From: Anaerolineae bacterium
GTDB lineage: Bacteria; Chloroflexota; Anaerolineae; Aggregatilineales; UBA2796
Reading direction: 5' to 3'
Length of the DNA stretch: 64,000 bases
Assembly (NCBI GenBank): GCA_019637615.1
Contig: JAHBVJ010000003.1
Location: 339,940-403,939 of the forward strand
Numbering within the stretch: the stretch's first letter is position 1; each line of letters begins with the position of its first letter. The notes beneath the pieces are model-generated. The model made no database searches. It was given only the letters and a program-made list of their open reading frames with translations, and was not told the DNA's origin. Of the stretch, positions 25,329 to 33,976 are shown piece by piece. The position numbers and the translations under genes were made by a program.

Positions 25329-26312
25329 ATGCAGACTCATCTTCGTGGTCGCGACATGATCACCGAGCAAGAATGGACGATGGACGAGCTGGATACCGTG
25401 TTCGACGTGGCGTGGGAACTCAAACGCCAGCGCGCCCTCGGTCAGCAGCATCCCATTTTGCTGTACAAAACATTAGCGATGCTCTTTTTCTTCACCAGCA
25501 CGCGCACCCGTGCCAGCTTCGAGGCGGGCATGGCGCAGCTTGGCGGTCACGGCGCGTTCATCGACAGCGAAACGACGCAGATTTCACACGGTGACACCGC
25601 GAAGGAGATCGGGCAGATCCTTGGTCGCTATTTCGATGGCATCGCCATCCGTCAGTGCGACTGGGACTTCGGCAACAAGTACATCCGCGAAGTGGCGGAA
25701 GCTAGCCGCGTGCCTGTCCTCAATATGCAGTGCGATGTTTATCATCCCTTCCAAATTCTCGCGGACGCCATGACCATCATGGAAAAATTCGGACGCAGCA
25801 ACCTGCGCGGCAAGACCATCAATGTCAGTTGGGCCTACGCCGCCAGCTACCAGAAACCGATCTCCGTCCCGCAGAGCTTGATCCTGCTGATGACGCGCTT
25901 CGGCATGAACGTTAAGCTGACGCACCCGCCAGAGTACAAGCTGATGCCAGACATCCTGCAACAGGCCAAGGATAACGCCCGCAAGAGCGGCGGCGCATTC
26001 GAGATCGGGCATGATTTCGATGAAGGCTTCAAGGGCGCGGATATTGTGTATCCCAAGAGTTGGGGCGCGCTACTGACGACCACCGATAACGCCGAATCCG
26101 CCAAGATCGGCAAGCAGTACACGAGCTGGATCACCGACTCGAAGCGCATGGCGCTGGCGCACGAAGACGCCGTGTACATGCACTGTCTGCCCGCTGACCG
26201 CAATATCGAGGTGACGGACGAAGTGATCGACGGCCCGCAGAGCATCGTTTACGACGAAGCCGAGAACCGTCTGCACGTTCAGAAGGCCGTCATGGCGCTG
26301 ACCATGAGCTAA
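25329..26312 (+). CDS. aspartate/ornithine carbamoyltransferase family protein (YgeW-like)
   Basis: 327 residues, carbamoyltransferase fold. The carbamoyl phosphate motif FTSTRTRASFE (STRTR) is intact, as are HCLPADR in place of the usual HCLP-R and VYHPFQILADAMTI in place of HPTQ. The stretch INVSWAYAASYQKPISVPQSLILLMTRFGMNVKLTHPPEYKL resembles the 'knotted' YgeW group rather than ordinary ArgF, which has shorter loops there. YgeW-type enzymes belong to purine or ureido-compound breakdown, with unclear substrate. No arginine or purine genes adjoin it. The ribosome-binding site AGAGAGGA is strong. Family certain, substrate uncertain. Confidence 0.8.
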   Translation: MQTHLRGRDMITEQEWTMDELDTVFDVAWELKRQRALGQQHPILLYKTLAMLFFFTSTRTRASFEAGMAQLGGHGAFIDSETTQISHGDTAKEIGQILGRYFDGIAIRQCDWDFGNKYIREVAEASRVPVLNMQCDVYHPFQILADAMTIMEKFGRSNLRGKTINVSWAYAASYQKPISVPQSLILLMTRFGMNVKLTHPPEYKLMPDILQQAKDNARKSGGAFEIGHDFDEGFKGADIVYPKSWGALLTTTDNAESAKIGKQYTSWITDSKRMALAHEDAVYMHCLPADRNIEVTDEVIDGPQSIVYDEAENRLHVQKAVMALTMS

Positions 26313-26328
26313 CCTCGCATTTTCCGCT

Positions 26329-26356
26329 GCCGTCGGGGAGCGCATTCTTCGACGGC
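26329..26356. terminator. hairpin between convergent genes
   Basis: GCCGTCG (26329-26335) pairs with CGACGGC (26350-26356) across a 14-base loop, between the carbamoyltransferase and the convergent PPC gene. Confidence 0.5.
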
Positions 26357-26360
26357 GCGA

Positions 26361-27530
26361 TCATTCCTCTTTCGGCGTTACCAGCAGCGAGTAATCGCCG
26401 GATGTGATGCCCGTATCGCCGTTGAAGCGCGATACCACGATCAGATATTGCCCATCTAGCAGCACACGGAAAGCCGAGATGCGCGCATTGACTCCACGTG
26501 CGCCCGCGTCGTTGCTGGCTAACAAGCGTTGACCGTCGCCATTGTAAAGCTGCACCGTAGGATCAAGATTGCCTTTGGTGCGCTTGACTTCCACCGTCAG
26601 CACTTCGCCCGCTTTGGCTTCGATCTGGTAATAGCGCCGCAGCAGGTCTTTGGAGATGCTACCTGTGACCATCGTGCCCACATCCAGCAGTTCAGGGAAA
26701 TCGGGCGTGCGTCCGATGGATTCCGCGCCGAGTTTTTCCAGCTTCAAACTGAAACCGCCGCCGCTGGTGCCCGCTTCTTGCCCGAAGCGCGTGGCGATGA
26801 TCACGTAGTTGCCCGTCTGCTGAATGCGCAAATTGCGGATCGCCGCGTCCAACGTGCCGGGACTTTCGGGATCGTCATCGCTGCTCAAAATCACGGTGCC
26901 TTGCGCGTCCGCCAGCACCAGCATGGGATCGAGATCGCCGGAGATGCGCTGCATGGTCACGCTGATGATGTCGCCGCGCAGGGCGGAAAACGCGAACAAG
27001 TGCTGTGAGACGGTCGCGTTGATCTCTTTTACCACGCTGTCGCCATATTGCAGTACCGTGCCTTCTGGCTGCGCATCGTTGGAGACGATTCCCACGCGCG
27101 TAAGCGTCAGAGTGAACGCGCCCGTCGTCAGGCCGCGATCTTGCCCGAAGCGTGTCGCGATCAAGAAGTACAGGCCATCCTTGGTCAGACGGATCGAAGG
27201 CAAAATCGCGTTGTAATCGCCCGCGTCATCATCGTCCATCGCGATCACGTTGTTCTGCTCGTCGGTGAGGATCAAGACCGGATCGAGCTTGCCATCCGTG
27301 CTTTTGAGGGAGGCTTCGACAATATCACCCTGCCGCCCTTGAAAGGTATAGATGCGCCGAAATTCGTCCTTGGTGATCTGCCCGTTAACCGTCTGCCCAT
27401 AAACCAGCCGATTGGTTTGCGCGTTCGCAGGAACGTTGGAAATCAAGCCCACGATCACGACGAAAACGAACCATACGCGCAGCCACCAACGCGATAGAGG
27501 AAGCGGGCGAAGTCTACTCATCGCGATCAC
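26361..27530 (-). CDS. exported protein with three PPC-like repeats
   Basis: 389 residues: signal peptide (helix about 15-36, ending NAQT), then three consecutive beta-sandwich modules of about 110 residues like the bacterial pre-peptidase C-terminal (PPC) domain. Each repeat starts with a G-x-x-x-x-G-x-I segment, has GDLDPMLVL or GKLDPVLIL, an acidic N/D-D turn, and ends TRFGQ..GTxSGGFSL. Such domains normally sit at the end of secreted peptidases; here no enzyme domain is present. The gene overlaps the preceding PPC gene by 4 bases, so the two are made together, at the end of an operon with an ABC ATPase. Confidence 0.82.
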   Translation of the reverse strand: MIAMSRLRPLPLSRWWLRVWFVFVVIVGLISNVPANAQTNRLVYGQTVNGQITKDEFRRIYTFQGRQGDIVEASLKSTDGKLDPVLILTDEQNNVIAMDDDDAGDYNAILPSIRLTKDGLYFLIATRFGQDRGLTTGAFTLTLTRVGIVSNDAQPEGTVLQYGDSVVKEINATVSQHLFAFSALRGDIISVTMQRISGDLDPMLVLADAQGTVILSSDDDPESPGTLDAAIRNLRIQQTGNYVIIATRFGQEAGTSGGGFSLKLEKLGAESIGRTPDFPELLDVGTMVTGSISKDLLRRYYQIEAKAGEVLTVEVKRTKGNLDPTVQLYNGDGQRLLASNDAGARGVNARISAFRVLLDGQYLIVVSRFNGDTGITSGDYSLLVTPKEE

Positions 27531-29371
27531 TCCGCCTTCGCCAAAGTCAGCACGAAATTGCCCGTTGTCGTCCCGTTCGCCGCGCCCGCCCGTGTTGCCA
27601 CGATCAGGTAGACGCCTGTCGATGGCAAACGGAAGCGCTGGATCGCCGCGTTGAGCGTGCTTTGCGCGTAATTGTCGTTGTACGCGACTGCGGTCTGGGT
27701 GCCATCCGCCGCGTAGAAATACAGGTACAACATCGGGTCGAGATCACTTGCCGAGACGCGCCCCATCTGGATGGTAACCACATCGCCAGCTTCGCCCTGA
27801 AAGCTGTAATAGTGGATGAATTTTCCGGCGTCTATCGTCCCGCTGATGCGGCTGCCATACACGAGCGCTTCGATCCCGCCCTGCGTGACGGTCTCAGCCG
27901 TTGGCGAGGGCGGCAGGTCGTCTTGCGCCAGCGTCACCAGTAGCGTGAATGCGCCGCGCGTCGTGCCTGTGGCCTCGCCCGACCGTGTGGCGAGGATTGT
28001 GTACGTGCCATCGGTGGGAATATCGTAGATGAACAGCGCATTGCTGATCCCCGGCGCGCTGTCGTCGTTGGCGATCAGCAGATTGCCGCCCGGATCAAGC
28101 AGCGCCACCAGCGGATCAAGCGACGAATTCGCCGCTGACATCGACGCGCGGATCGATTCGCCAGCTTGGGCGATCAAGGCATAGCGCAGTTGATAAGCAT
28201 CATTCGTGATCGTACCGCGCACCGTTTGCCCATAGCTGATCACCAGTGGCGCGGTGGCGCGCGGGGTTGGCGCAAGCAGCCCGCCGTGCAAGGCGACGGT
28301 ATACTGCACGCCGTTGGGATCGTTCGGCCCTTGACGGCGTACGACCAGCACATAATAGGTTCCTGCGCGCGGCAAGGGTGTTTCGCGTAGCGAACTGATG
28401 CCGACGGCGACCTGTGTAAAGGTCGAATCCACCAGCAGAATCGTCGTCTCGGCGGTGGCGACTACATCCAGCCGTGCGGTGGCGTTGCCAGTCACTTCGA
28501 AGCGGTACAGATCAGCGATTCGGGTGGTCAGATCGCCCGTTTGTGTTTGCCCCGCCACCAACACGGTGCCTGTCTCAGTGCGGGTGGTCGGAGTCGCATT
28601 ATTTCCGGCTGATCCTTCCCGTCGCAAGGTAAACGTGCCCGCGCCATTCGTCGCCAATCGTGCCACGACCAGAAAGTACAAGCCATCAGCGGGCAATGTT
28701 GCCGTCAATTGTTGACCGAGCTGCGCCGTCGCGAGGCGATCCGCAAAGGCAGGATCGTACAAATACACGCCCGCTTGCACATCGCCTTCGACAGCCAGCG
28801 CGAACGTAACCGTCTCGTCGCGGCTGCCGTAAAGCGCGTACACATGGAATGGCATCTCGTCATTCAGATCAGCGCGGATCGAGGCATCGCTCGTGCCGCT
28901 TGGGAAGGCCGCGATGATCGGCTCGTTGGCGGTTGCCGAGGGAGTCGGCGTCGGGTTTTCCAGCGTCAGGATCAGCTCATAATTGCCGTTCGAGCCTTCG
29001 CCCGCGTTCGCCGCCGTCGCTTTGATGGTGTACAGCCCCGCCGACGGCACCACGAAGCGCAGCCGCGCGTTGCCTTTGCCGTTCGCACCGCTGCCACCAC
29101 CATCGTTATCCACGCCGAGGACGACCTGCTGCGCGCCATCCAACAGAATGATGAATGGATCGAGCGTTCCGTCGAGCGCATTCATGCTCACCGTGATCAT
29201 GTCGCCTTGCTGCGCGGCGAAGGCGTACAGGATTTCCGAGGCTTGGTCGCTCAACTGCCCCGTCACGCGCTGACCATAGGCCAGCGAGGTGGCGTTGCTT
29301 TGCGCCTGACTCGCGACGGGCATGAGCAGGAACACGGCTAGGATCAAAACCACAAAACGCAAACGCGACAT
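27527..29371 (-). CDS. exported protein with five PPC-like repeats
   Basis: 614 residues: signal peptide (about 1-24, AQA), then five PPC-like beta-sandwich modules. Repeats 1, 4 and 5 are well conserved (for example GTLDPFIILLDGAQQVV, SSLDPLVALLDPGGNLL, SDLDPMLYLYFY), while repeats 2 and 3 have lost most of the Asp-rich loop. There are short Thr/Pro joins near residues 138 and 375. No catalytic domain is present. It lies 77 bases after the CcmA-like ATPase gene on the same strand. A role as a cell-surface adhesive or envelope layer is possible but unproved. Confidence 0.82.
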   Translation of the reverse strand: MSRLRFVVLILAVFLLMPVASQAQSNATSLAYGQRVTGQLSDQASEILYAFAAQQGDMITVSMNALDGTLDPFIILLDGAQQVVLGVDNDGGGSGANGKGNARLRFVVPSAGLYTIKATAANAGEGSNGNYELILTLENPTPTPSATANEPIIAAFPSGTSDASIRADLNDEMPFHVYALYGSRDETVTFALAVEGDVQAGVYLYDPAFADRLATAQLGQQLTATLPADGLYFLVVARLATNGAGTFTLRREGSAGNNATPTTRTETGTVLVAGQTQTGDLTTRIADLYRFEVTGNATARLDVVATAETTILLVDSTFTQVAVGISSLRETPLPRAGTYYVLVVRRQGPNDPNGVQYTVALHGGLLAPTPRATAPLVISYGQTVRGTITNDAYQLRYALIAQAGESIRASMSAANSSLDPLVALLDPGGNLLIANDDSAPGISNALFIYDIPTDGTYTILATRSGEATGTTRGAFTLLVTLAQDDLPPSPTAETVTQGGIEALVYGSRISGTIDAGKFIHYYSFQGEAGDVVTIQMGRVSASDLDPMLYLYFYAADGTQTAVAYNDNYAQSTLNAAIQRFRLPSTGVYLIVATRAGAANGTTTGNFVLTLAKAE

Positions 29372-29448
29372 GAATAAAAAAGGTGATTAAGTGATCGATG
29401 TCGCGTATTTTAGCGCGAAACCCCGCGCCAAAATAGCCATCGCCACCC

Positions 29449-30162
29449 TTACGTTCCCTCCGCGATCAAGGCGATCAATTGATCGCTGTTTACCATTTCG
29501 CCCGCATAAATTACGCGACCTTGTTTCAGGATCACCGCTTGATCGCACAGCGCCGCCGCGCGGGCAGGTTCATGCAGCGAGGCAATGATGGTTTTGCCAG
29601 CGGTTTTCCATTCCGCGATCAGCGCATCAAGCAGCAGCGCGCCGTTCACATCCAAACCGGTATACGGTTCGTCCAGCAGCAGAATCGCCGGATCATGCAA
29701 CATGGCACGCGCCAACGCCAAACGCTGTTGCATCCCACGGCTGAAGGTGCGCACCACGTCCCGCCCGCGTTTGCCCAAGCCGACGCGCTCCAGAATCGCG
29801 GCGATGCGCGGCGAGGATTCCTGCACGCCATACAAGCGGGCGAAGAAGTGCAAGTTTTCCTCCGCGCTCATGTCGTCGTACAACAGCGGCAGATGCGCCA
29901 CTACGCCCAACTGCGCCCGCACGGCTACCGCCTCTTTGGGCAAGCTCCAGCCGCCGATGGTCAATTCGCCCGTCGATTGCTTGCTGAGGGTGGACAGGAT
30001 GCGCAGCAGCGTGGTCTTGCCGGAGCCGTTGGGACCGAGCAGCGCGACCACCGATCCGCGCTGAATATTCAGGTTGATCCCGCGCAGGACGGGTCGGAAG
30101 CCAAAGGCTTTGCCCAGATTGGCGGCTGTGATGAGTGCCTCGTCCGCAGATGAATCGCTCAT
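29449..30162 (-). CDS. ABC transporter ATPase, CcmA-like
   Basis: 237 residues, one nucleotide-binding domain: Walker A GPNGSGKTT (about 43-51), Q-loop LGVVAHLPLLYDD, signature FSRGMQQRLALARAML (about 141-156), Walker B ILLLDEPYTGLD and H-loop IASLHEPARAA. FSRGMQQR and the short length resemble CcmA of the heme/cytochrome c maturation exporter. No CcmB or CcmC gene lies nearby; instead the ATPase overlaps by 4 bases a gene for a membrane-anchored exported protein and precedes two PPC-repeat genes. Its membrane partner is therefore unknown or encoded elsewhere. Confidence 0.88.
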   Translation of the reverse strand: MSDSSADEALITAANLGKAFGFRPVLRGINLNIQRGSVVALLGPNGSGKTTLLRILSTLSKQSTGELTIGGWSLPKEAVAVRAQLGVVAHLPLLYDDMSAEENLHFFARLYGVQESSPRIAAILERVGLGKRGRDVVRTFSRGMQQRLALARAMLHDPAILLLDEPYTGLDVNGALLLDALIAEWKTAGKTIIASLHEPARAAALCDQAVILKQGRVIYAGEMVNSDQLIALIAEGT

Positions 30163-31346
30163 TTCGCCCCGCGTTTCGGTCTGAACAGATACACGATAAC
30201 TAGCACGAACCCGATCACGATCAAGCCCGCCAACAGTACGATGGGCAAGAAGTCCGCAGAATTGCTGCTGCGGGTTGACCCGCTTGGTACGGCGGTTATG
30301 GCTTGATTGGGGGGCACGCCTTCCAATGTGTAGATCAGTCGCCCACCCGCTTTGATCGGCTGTTTGAGGTTGTATTGCGTGTACGAGCGCTGCGGGTTGA
30401 TCGAGATATTCGGGTTGGCGTTGAATTCGCCTTGCAAGCGCACGCCTGCATCATCGGGGATCAGCACCTCGACCATCTGCGTCGTAAATGGATAGTCCTG
30501 ATCGATGGGCGCGCCTTTATCATACGGCACATTGTACGATACGATCACCTCGTGCGTTTGCCCCGGCAGCACCGGACGTGTGTCCTGCACGCTTGGCAAC
30601 ATCGGAGAACCGCCGATGCTGTAGCGCGTACCAACATTATTGGTGAACGCGATGGACTGCGCGCCCACGGGCAGCGGGATCGTCACCGAGATGGGTTTGT
30701 TTTGCGCGTTCAGGTCTTTTGACAGAAAAAAGCGGTCGCTGGTGTCGCGGTAATAATACGTTGCCAGCACTTGCATGATGTTACCCGCTTTAAAGTCGAG
30801 AATCTGCTGCGCGCGCTCCAATACGATGACCGAGGGATCATCCGTGCCCGCATACAGCTTGATCGGTAGATCGAGCGCCGCGCCTTCATTTCCCGCCTCC
30901 CCGATCAAACTGCCTTGGACGACATTTTCGTAGGTCGTCGTGACGAAGATCGACGTGCCCGGTTTGACTGTGACGCCCTCAAAGCGATAACTGCTGTCTG
31001 CCTGCATCGTCCCCGCTTGCGTTTGGATATCGACGCGCCCCGCTGCATCTGTCGTCACCAGATTAAGCGTTAAGGGCAAGGCAGCGGGCAGCGTGACCCC
31101 TGCCGTACCGCTGGACACCTTGCCGCTCACGCTCATCGTCACGGGGACGGAGGATAACGTCGGCGTGGCGGCGACATCGTTCGTTGGCGTCGCCGTTCCT
31201 GTTTGCGCGGCGGTCTGGGTGGGCATCCCTACCATACCCAACGCCACACCGATCATGAACACTATGGATACGGAGCGAGTTAATACACGTCTTACCAATG
31301 ATCCCTGCACTTTGCTGGAAAATTTACATATTCTAACCATTGTCAC
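30159..31346 (-). CDS. exported, C-terminally membrane-anchored protein of unknown function
   Basis: 395 residues. N-terminal signal sequence (about 20-47, ending TAAQT), a short Thr/Pro-rich stretch, a large beta-rich extracytoplasmic domain (about 70-345), and a C-terminal membrane helix FLPIVLLAGLIVIGFVLVIVYLF followed by basic residues RPKRGAK. The middle contains a segment VSGKVSSGTAGVTLPAALPLTLNLV like a carboxypeptidase regulatory-type fold. I do not recognise a named family. It is translationally coupled to the CcmA-like ATPase, suggesting both work at the membrane in the same process. Confidence 0.75.
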   Translation of the reverse strand: MTMVRICKFSSKVQGSLVRRVLTRSVSIVFMIGVALGMVGMPTQTAAQTGTATPTNDVAATPTLSSVPVTMSVSGKVSSGTAGVTLPAALPLTLNLVTTDAAGRVDIQTQAGTMQADSSYRFEGVTVKPGTSIFVTTTYENVVQGSLIGEAGNEGAALDLPIKLYAGTDDPSVIVLERAQQILDFKAGNIMQVLATYYYRDTSDRFFLSKDLNAQNKPISVTIPLPVGAQSIAFTNNVGTRYSIGGSPMLPSVQDTRPVLPGQTHEVIVSYNVPYDKGAPIDQDYPFTTQMVEVLIPDDAGVRLQGEFNANPNISINPQRSYTQYNLKQPIKAGGRLIYTLEGVPPNQAITAVPSGSTRSSNSADFLPIVLLAGLIVIGFVLVIVYLFRPKRGAK

Positions 31347-31481
31347 TGCCTGCCATCGTGGTGCTCATTGCAGTGCATCTGGCATAGGATACTACACGCC
31401 GCCCGATCATGCAGCGACTTGGAAAGATCATAATGAGGTGAGATAATGGGTTTGTTGTAATAGTAGTAGGATCGTTACTGT

Positions 31482-31916
31482 ATGGGGACAGATGCGAATC
31501 CAGTAGAAGTGATACCGGGGCTAACGATTGATCGCGCACGCGATGGGAAAATCACTTGTGTTACTGTCTCCAACAGCACGCGGCAGGTGATCGACGCCTT
31601 TGTCGAATTCATCAAAGAGATGCAGCAGCACCGTTCTGCCGACGAAATCTCGTATTTCCTGTTCGACTTTTCCGATAGTCCTGCTGGCTTCCATACCCCC
31701 TACGGACGCGCCCGCATGGAAGAACTGCTGCAATGGCGCACAGAATTGGTCGCGTACACCGCTATCTTGCTGCCCAAAAATTTCATCGTTCACATCGCCC
31801 GCGCTTATCTCGAAAGTATCCATCAAGAACGTCTGACGCACCGCCTTTTCTCGCAGCGAGAAGAAGGCTTGGCGTGGCTGGAAGAATTGGTCAAGAGCCA
31901 CGCGCGCCTATTTTAG
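31482..31916 (+). CDS. SpoIIAA-like small protein
   Basis: 144 residues, soluble. Order of elements: ITCVTVSNSTRQVIDAFVEFI, a central SYFLFDFSDSPAGFH, YTAILLPKNFIVHIARAYLES and the closing LFSQREEGLAWLEELV. This resembles the SpoIIAA-like/STAS fold and the same plan as the proteins at 13381-13791 and 41510-42019. It is divergent from the membrane-anchored protein gene and has no evident partner. Function unknown. Confidence 0.55.
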   Translation: MGTDANPVEVIPGLTIDRARDGKITCVTVSNSTRQVIDAFVEFIKEMQQHRSADEISYFLFDFSDSPAGFHTPYGRARMEELLQWRTELVAYTAILLPKNFIVHIARAYLESIHQERLTHRLFSQREEGLAWLEELVKSHARLF

Positions 31917-31943
31917 GCTGCCGCTGAAAGCCGCCGAACGTCC

Positions 31944-33002
31944 TCAGGATAGGCAGCTCGGCAGTTCGGATACGTTGCGAGGCCATGTCTGACCATAGAA
32001 GCTCAGATATTCCGTCACATGCGATTTCCAATAATCGATATTGTGCTCACCCGTCGAATTCAGCACGAAATCGGCGTCAATTTTGTGCTCTACCAACTTG
32101 TCATGGAATTCTTCAATCGGGTTCAGCGCGTAATCATCCGCGCCCACGTCAAGATAGATACGTGGTTGCAAACGGGCGGGCAGTGTCAGCGTTTCCATGA
32201 GGAACAGCGGATTATAGGTGGCGGCATACTTCTTAGCGATGTGATCTTCATCGAAGAATGCGCTGTGACCGCCAATCGCGCTGAACAGATCAGGATGCCG
32301 CAGCCCGATCTCGAATGCCCAGAATCCCCCGCGTGAAATCCCACCGATGGCTCGCCCCGCGCGATCATTCCATGTGCAGAAATTGCGCTCGACTTCGGGC
32401 ATCAACTCATCGACCACCACATCTTCCCACGTCTCGCGCACGCCGAATTCACTGTTGCTGTTGGCGAGTTCACCGCCATACGGCATAACCAAGATCATGG
32501 GCGGCAACGCGCCCAAAGCCAAGCCGCGTTCCAGTTTGCCATTCACATCGAGTAAATCTGTCCATTCCGTTTCGTCACGGTCTGAGCCGTGCATCAGGAT
32601 CGCCAGCGGATAGCGTTTGCCCGTCTGCGAATAGCACGGCGGCAGATACACGCGGTAGGGTACATTGAGTTTGGCAATCGCGCTCTTGAAGCGGAGATCC
32701 ACGATCTGACCAACGGTATCGGTGCAAACGGTCGGCGTCAGTGAGGGCGTCGCCGTCGCCGTAATTGTTGGGTTGGGCGTATTCGTCGGGCGTGGGGTCG
32801 GCGTCAGTGTCGCTGTCGGCGTGACCGAAGGCGTGAAACTGGCGGTTGGCTGCACAATCAAGGTGGGCAACGGCGTATCCGTCGGCGTCACGATGACGAC
32901 TACCGTGGTCGGGTCGGGAGCTAACGGATCGCACGCCACCAGCGAAAACGCAGCAGCGATGAAAATGCACAGCAGGGTTGGTAAGCGCAGACGTGACAAC
33001 AT
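31944..33002 (-). CDS. esterase-family lipoprotein (alpha/beta hydrolase)
   Basis: About 352 residues. The N-terminus is a lipoprotein signal ending in the lipobox LVAC. A Thr/Pro-rich linker of about 60 residues (roughly 35-90) separates it from a hydrolase domain of the putative esterase/enterochelin-esterase family: YRVYLPPCYSQTGKRYPLAILMHGSDRDETEW, the nucleophile elbow GGISRGGFWAFEIGLRHPDLF, then the later Asp in DVGADD and the His in TGEHNIDYWKSHV, giving a Ser-Asp-His triad. It should act on an ester at the outer face of the cell. The frame opens at TTG 33023, but ATG 33002 begins the signal peptide. Confidence 0.88.
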   Translation of the reverse strand: MLSRLRLPTLLCIFIAAAFSLVACDPLAPDPTTVVVIVTPTDTPLPTLIVQPTASFTPSVTPTATLTPTPRPTNTPNPTITATATPSLTPTVCTDTVGQIVDLRFKSAIAKLNVPYRVYLPPCYSQTGKRYPLAILMHGSDRDETEWTDLLDVNGKLERGLALGALPPMILVMPYGGELANSNSEFGVRETWEDVVVDELMPEVERNFCTWNDRAGRAIGGISRGGFWAFEIGLRHPDLFSAIGGHSAFFDEDHIAKKYAATYNPLFLMETLTLPARLQPRIYLDVGADDYALNPIEEFHDKLVEHKIDADFVLNSTGEHNIDYWKSHVTEYLSFYGQTWPRNVSELPSCLS

Positions 33003-33161
33003 AGGTGATCTTGGTACCAGCAAATGCGGGATGTTATAGCCTAGCGCTACGGATCGGTCAACAGGTTGGTGATGCTTCTGGCGAGATATTCATCTTGCAT
33101 TCGCACGACTCCACAGCATAATCGATCCCGCGTCCTCAGCCACCATCATAGAAAGAATGCT

Positions 33162-33917
33162 ATGTCCGGAACGATCCTCAACGTGATCACCATCATTCTC
33201 GGTAGCCTGATCGGGATGACCGTCGGCAACCGTCTGCCTAAACAAGTTCAAGAGTCCGTGATGACCGGCCTCGGCTTCGTCACGCTTGTCATCGCGCTTC
33301 AAAATGCCGCCAAATCGGGCAACATCATGATCCCGCTGCTCAGTACCGTGATCGGCGTGATCATCGGAGAATTGATCGGGATCGATACCGGGGTGCGGCG
33401 TTTCGGCGGCTGGCTGCAAGAGAAATCCGCGCAGTGGAGCAAAGAGACTGATTCGACAGGGCATGAACGCGCTCGTTTCATCAACGGCTTTGTTTCCGCC
33501 AGCCTGATCTTCTGCGTCGGCCCGATGACGGTGATCGGTTCGGTGCAAAACGGCGTCGATCCGAATAACATGCAGCTTCTCGCCATCAAATCGGCGCTCG
33601 ATTTCTTCGCGGCGATGGCATTGGCTTCCTCACTTGGCCTCGGCGTGGCCTTTTCGGCTGCCACGGCGCTGATCATTCAAGGTGGCTTCGCGGTTGTCGG
33701 TATATTCATCGGTGGAGCGCTCTCGGCAGGCGCACTCGATCCCAACAACCCGTACCTGCGCGAGATGACGGGCGCAGGCGGCATCATCATGATCGGCATC
33801 CCACTGCTGCTGCTGGAACTGAAGCAGATCCGCCTCTCGAATTTCTTGCCCGCACTGGTGATCGCCCCCTTATTGGTATGGTTGGCAGCGATCTTAGGAA
33901 TCAAGATTTATTTTTGA
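33162..33917 (+). CDS. DUF554 family membrane protein
   Basis: About 251 residues with six or seven membrane helices. MSGTILNVITIILGSLIGMTVGNRLP is the standard N-terminus of the DUF554 family (YdfK/YqgA), followed by MTGLGFVTLVIALQNA, STVIGVIIGELIGID, and SLIFCVGPMTVIGSVQNG, a signature of the family. Function is unknown; some members are proposed transporters. A longer in-frame start at 33066 would add a hydrophilic, low-quality N-terminus, so ATG 33162 is preferred. Confidence 0.93.
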   Translation: MSGTILNVITIILGSLIGMTVGNRLPKQVQESVMTGLGFVTLVIALQNAAKSGNIMIPLLSTVIGVIIGELIGIDTGVRRFGGWLQEKSAQWSKETDSTGHERARFINGFVSASLIFCVGPMTVIGSVQNGVDPNNMQLLAIKSALDFFAAMALASSLGLGVAFSAATALIIQGGFAVVGIFIGGALSAGALDPNNPYLREMTGAGGIIMIGIPLLLLELKQIRLSNFLPALVIAPLLVWLAAILGIKIYF

Positions 33918-33976
33918 TACATCTGAGATTGACTCCGCGCCACGCCTGAGACAAACTGTACATATGTGTAAGCGCC

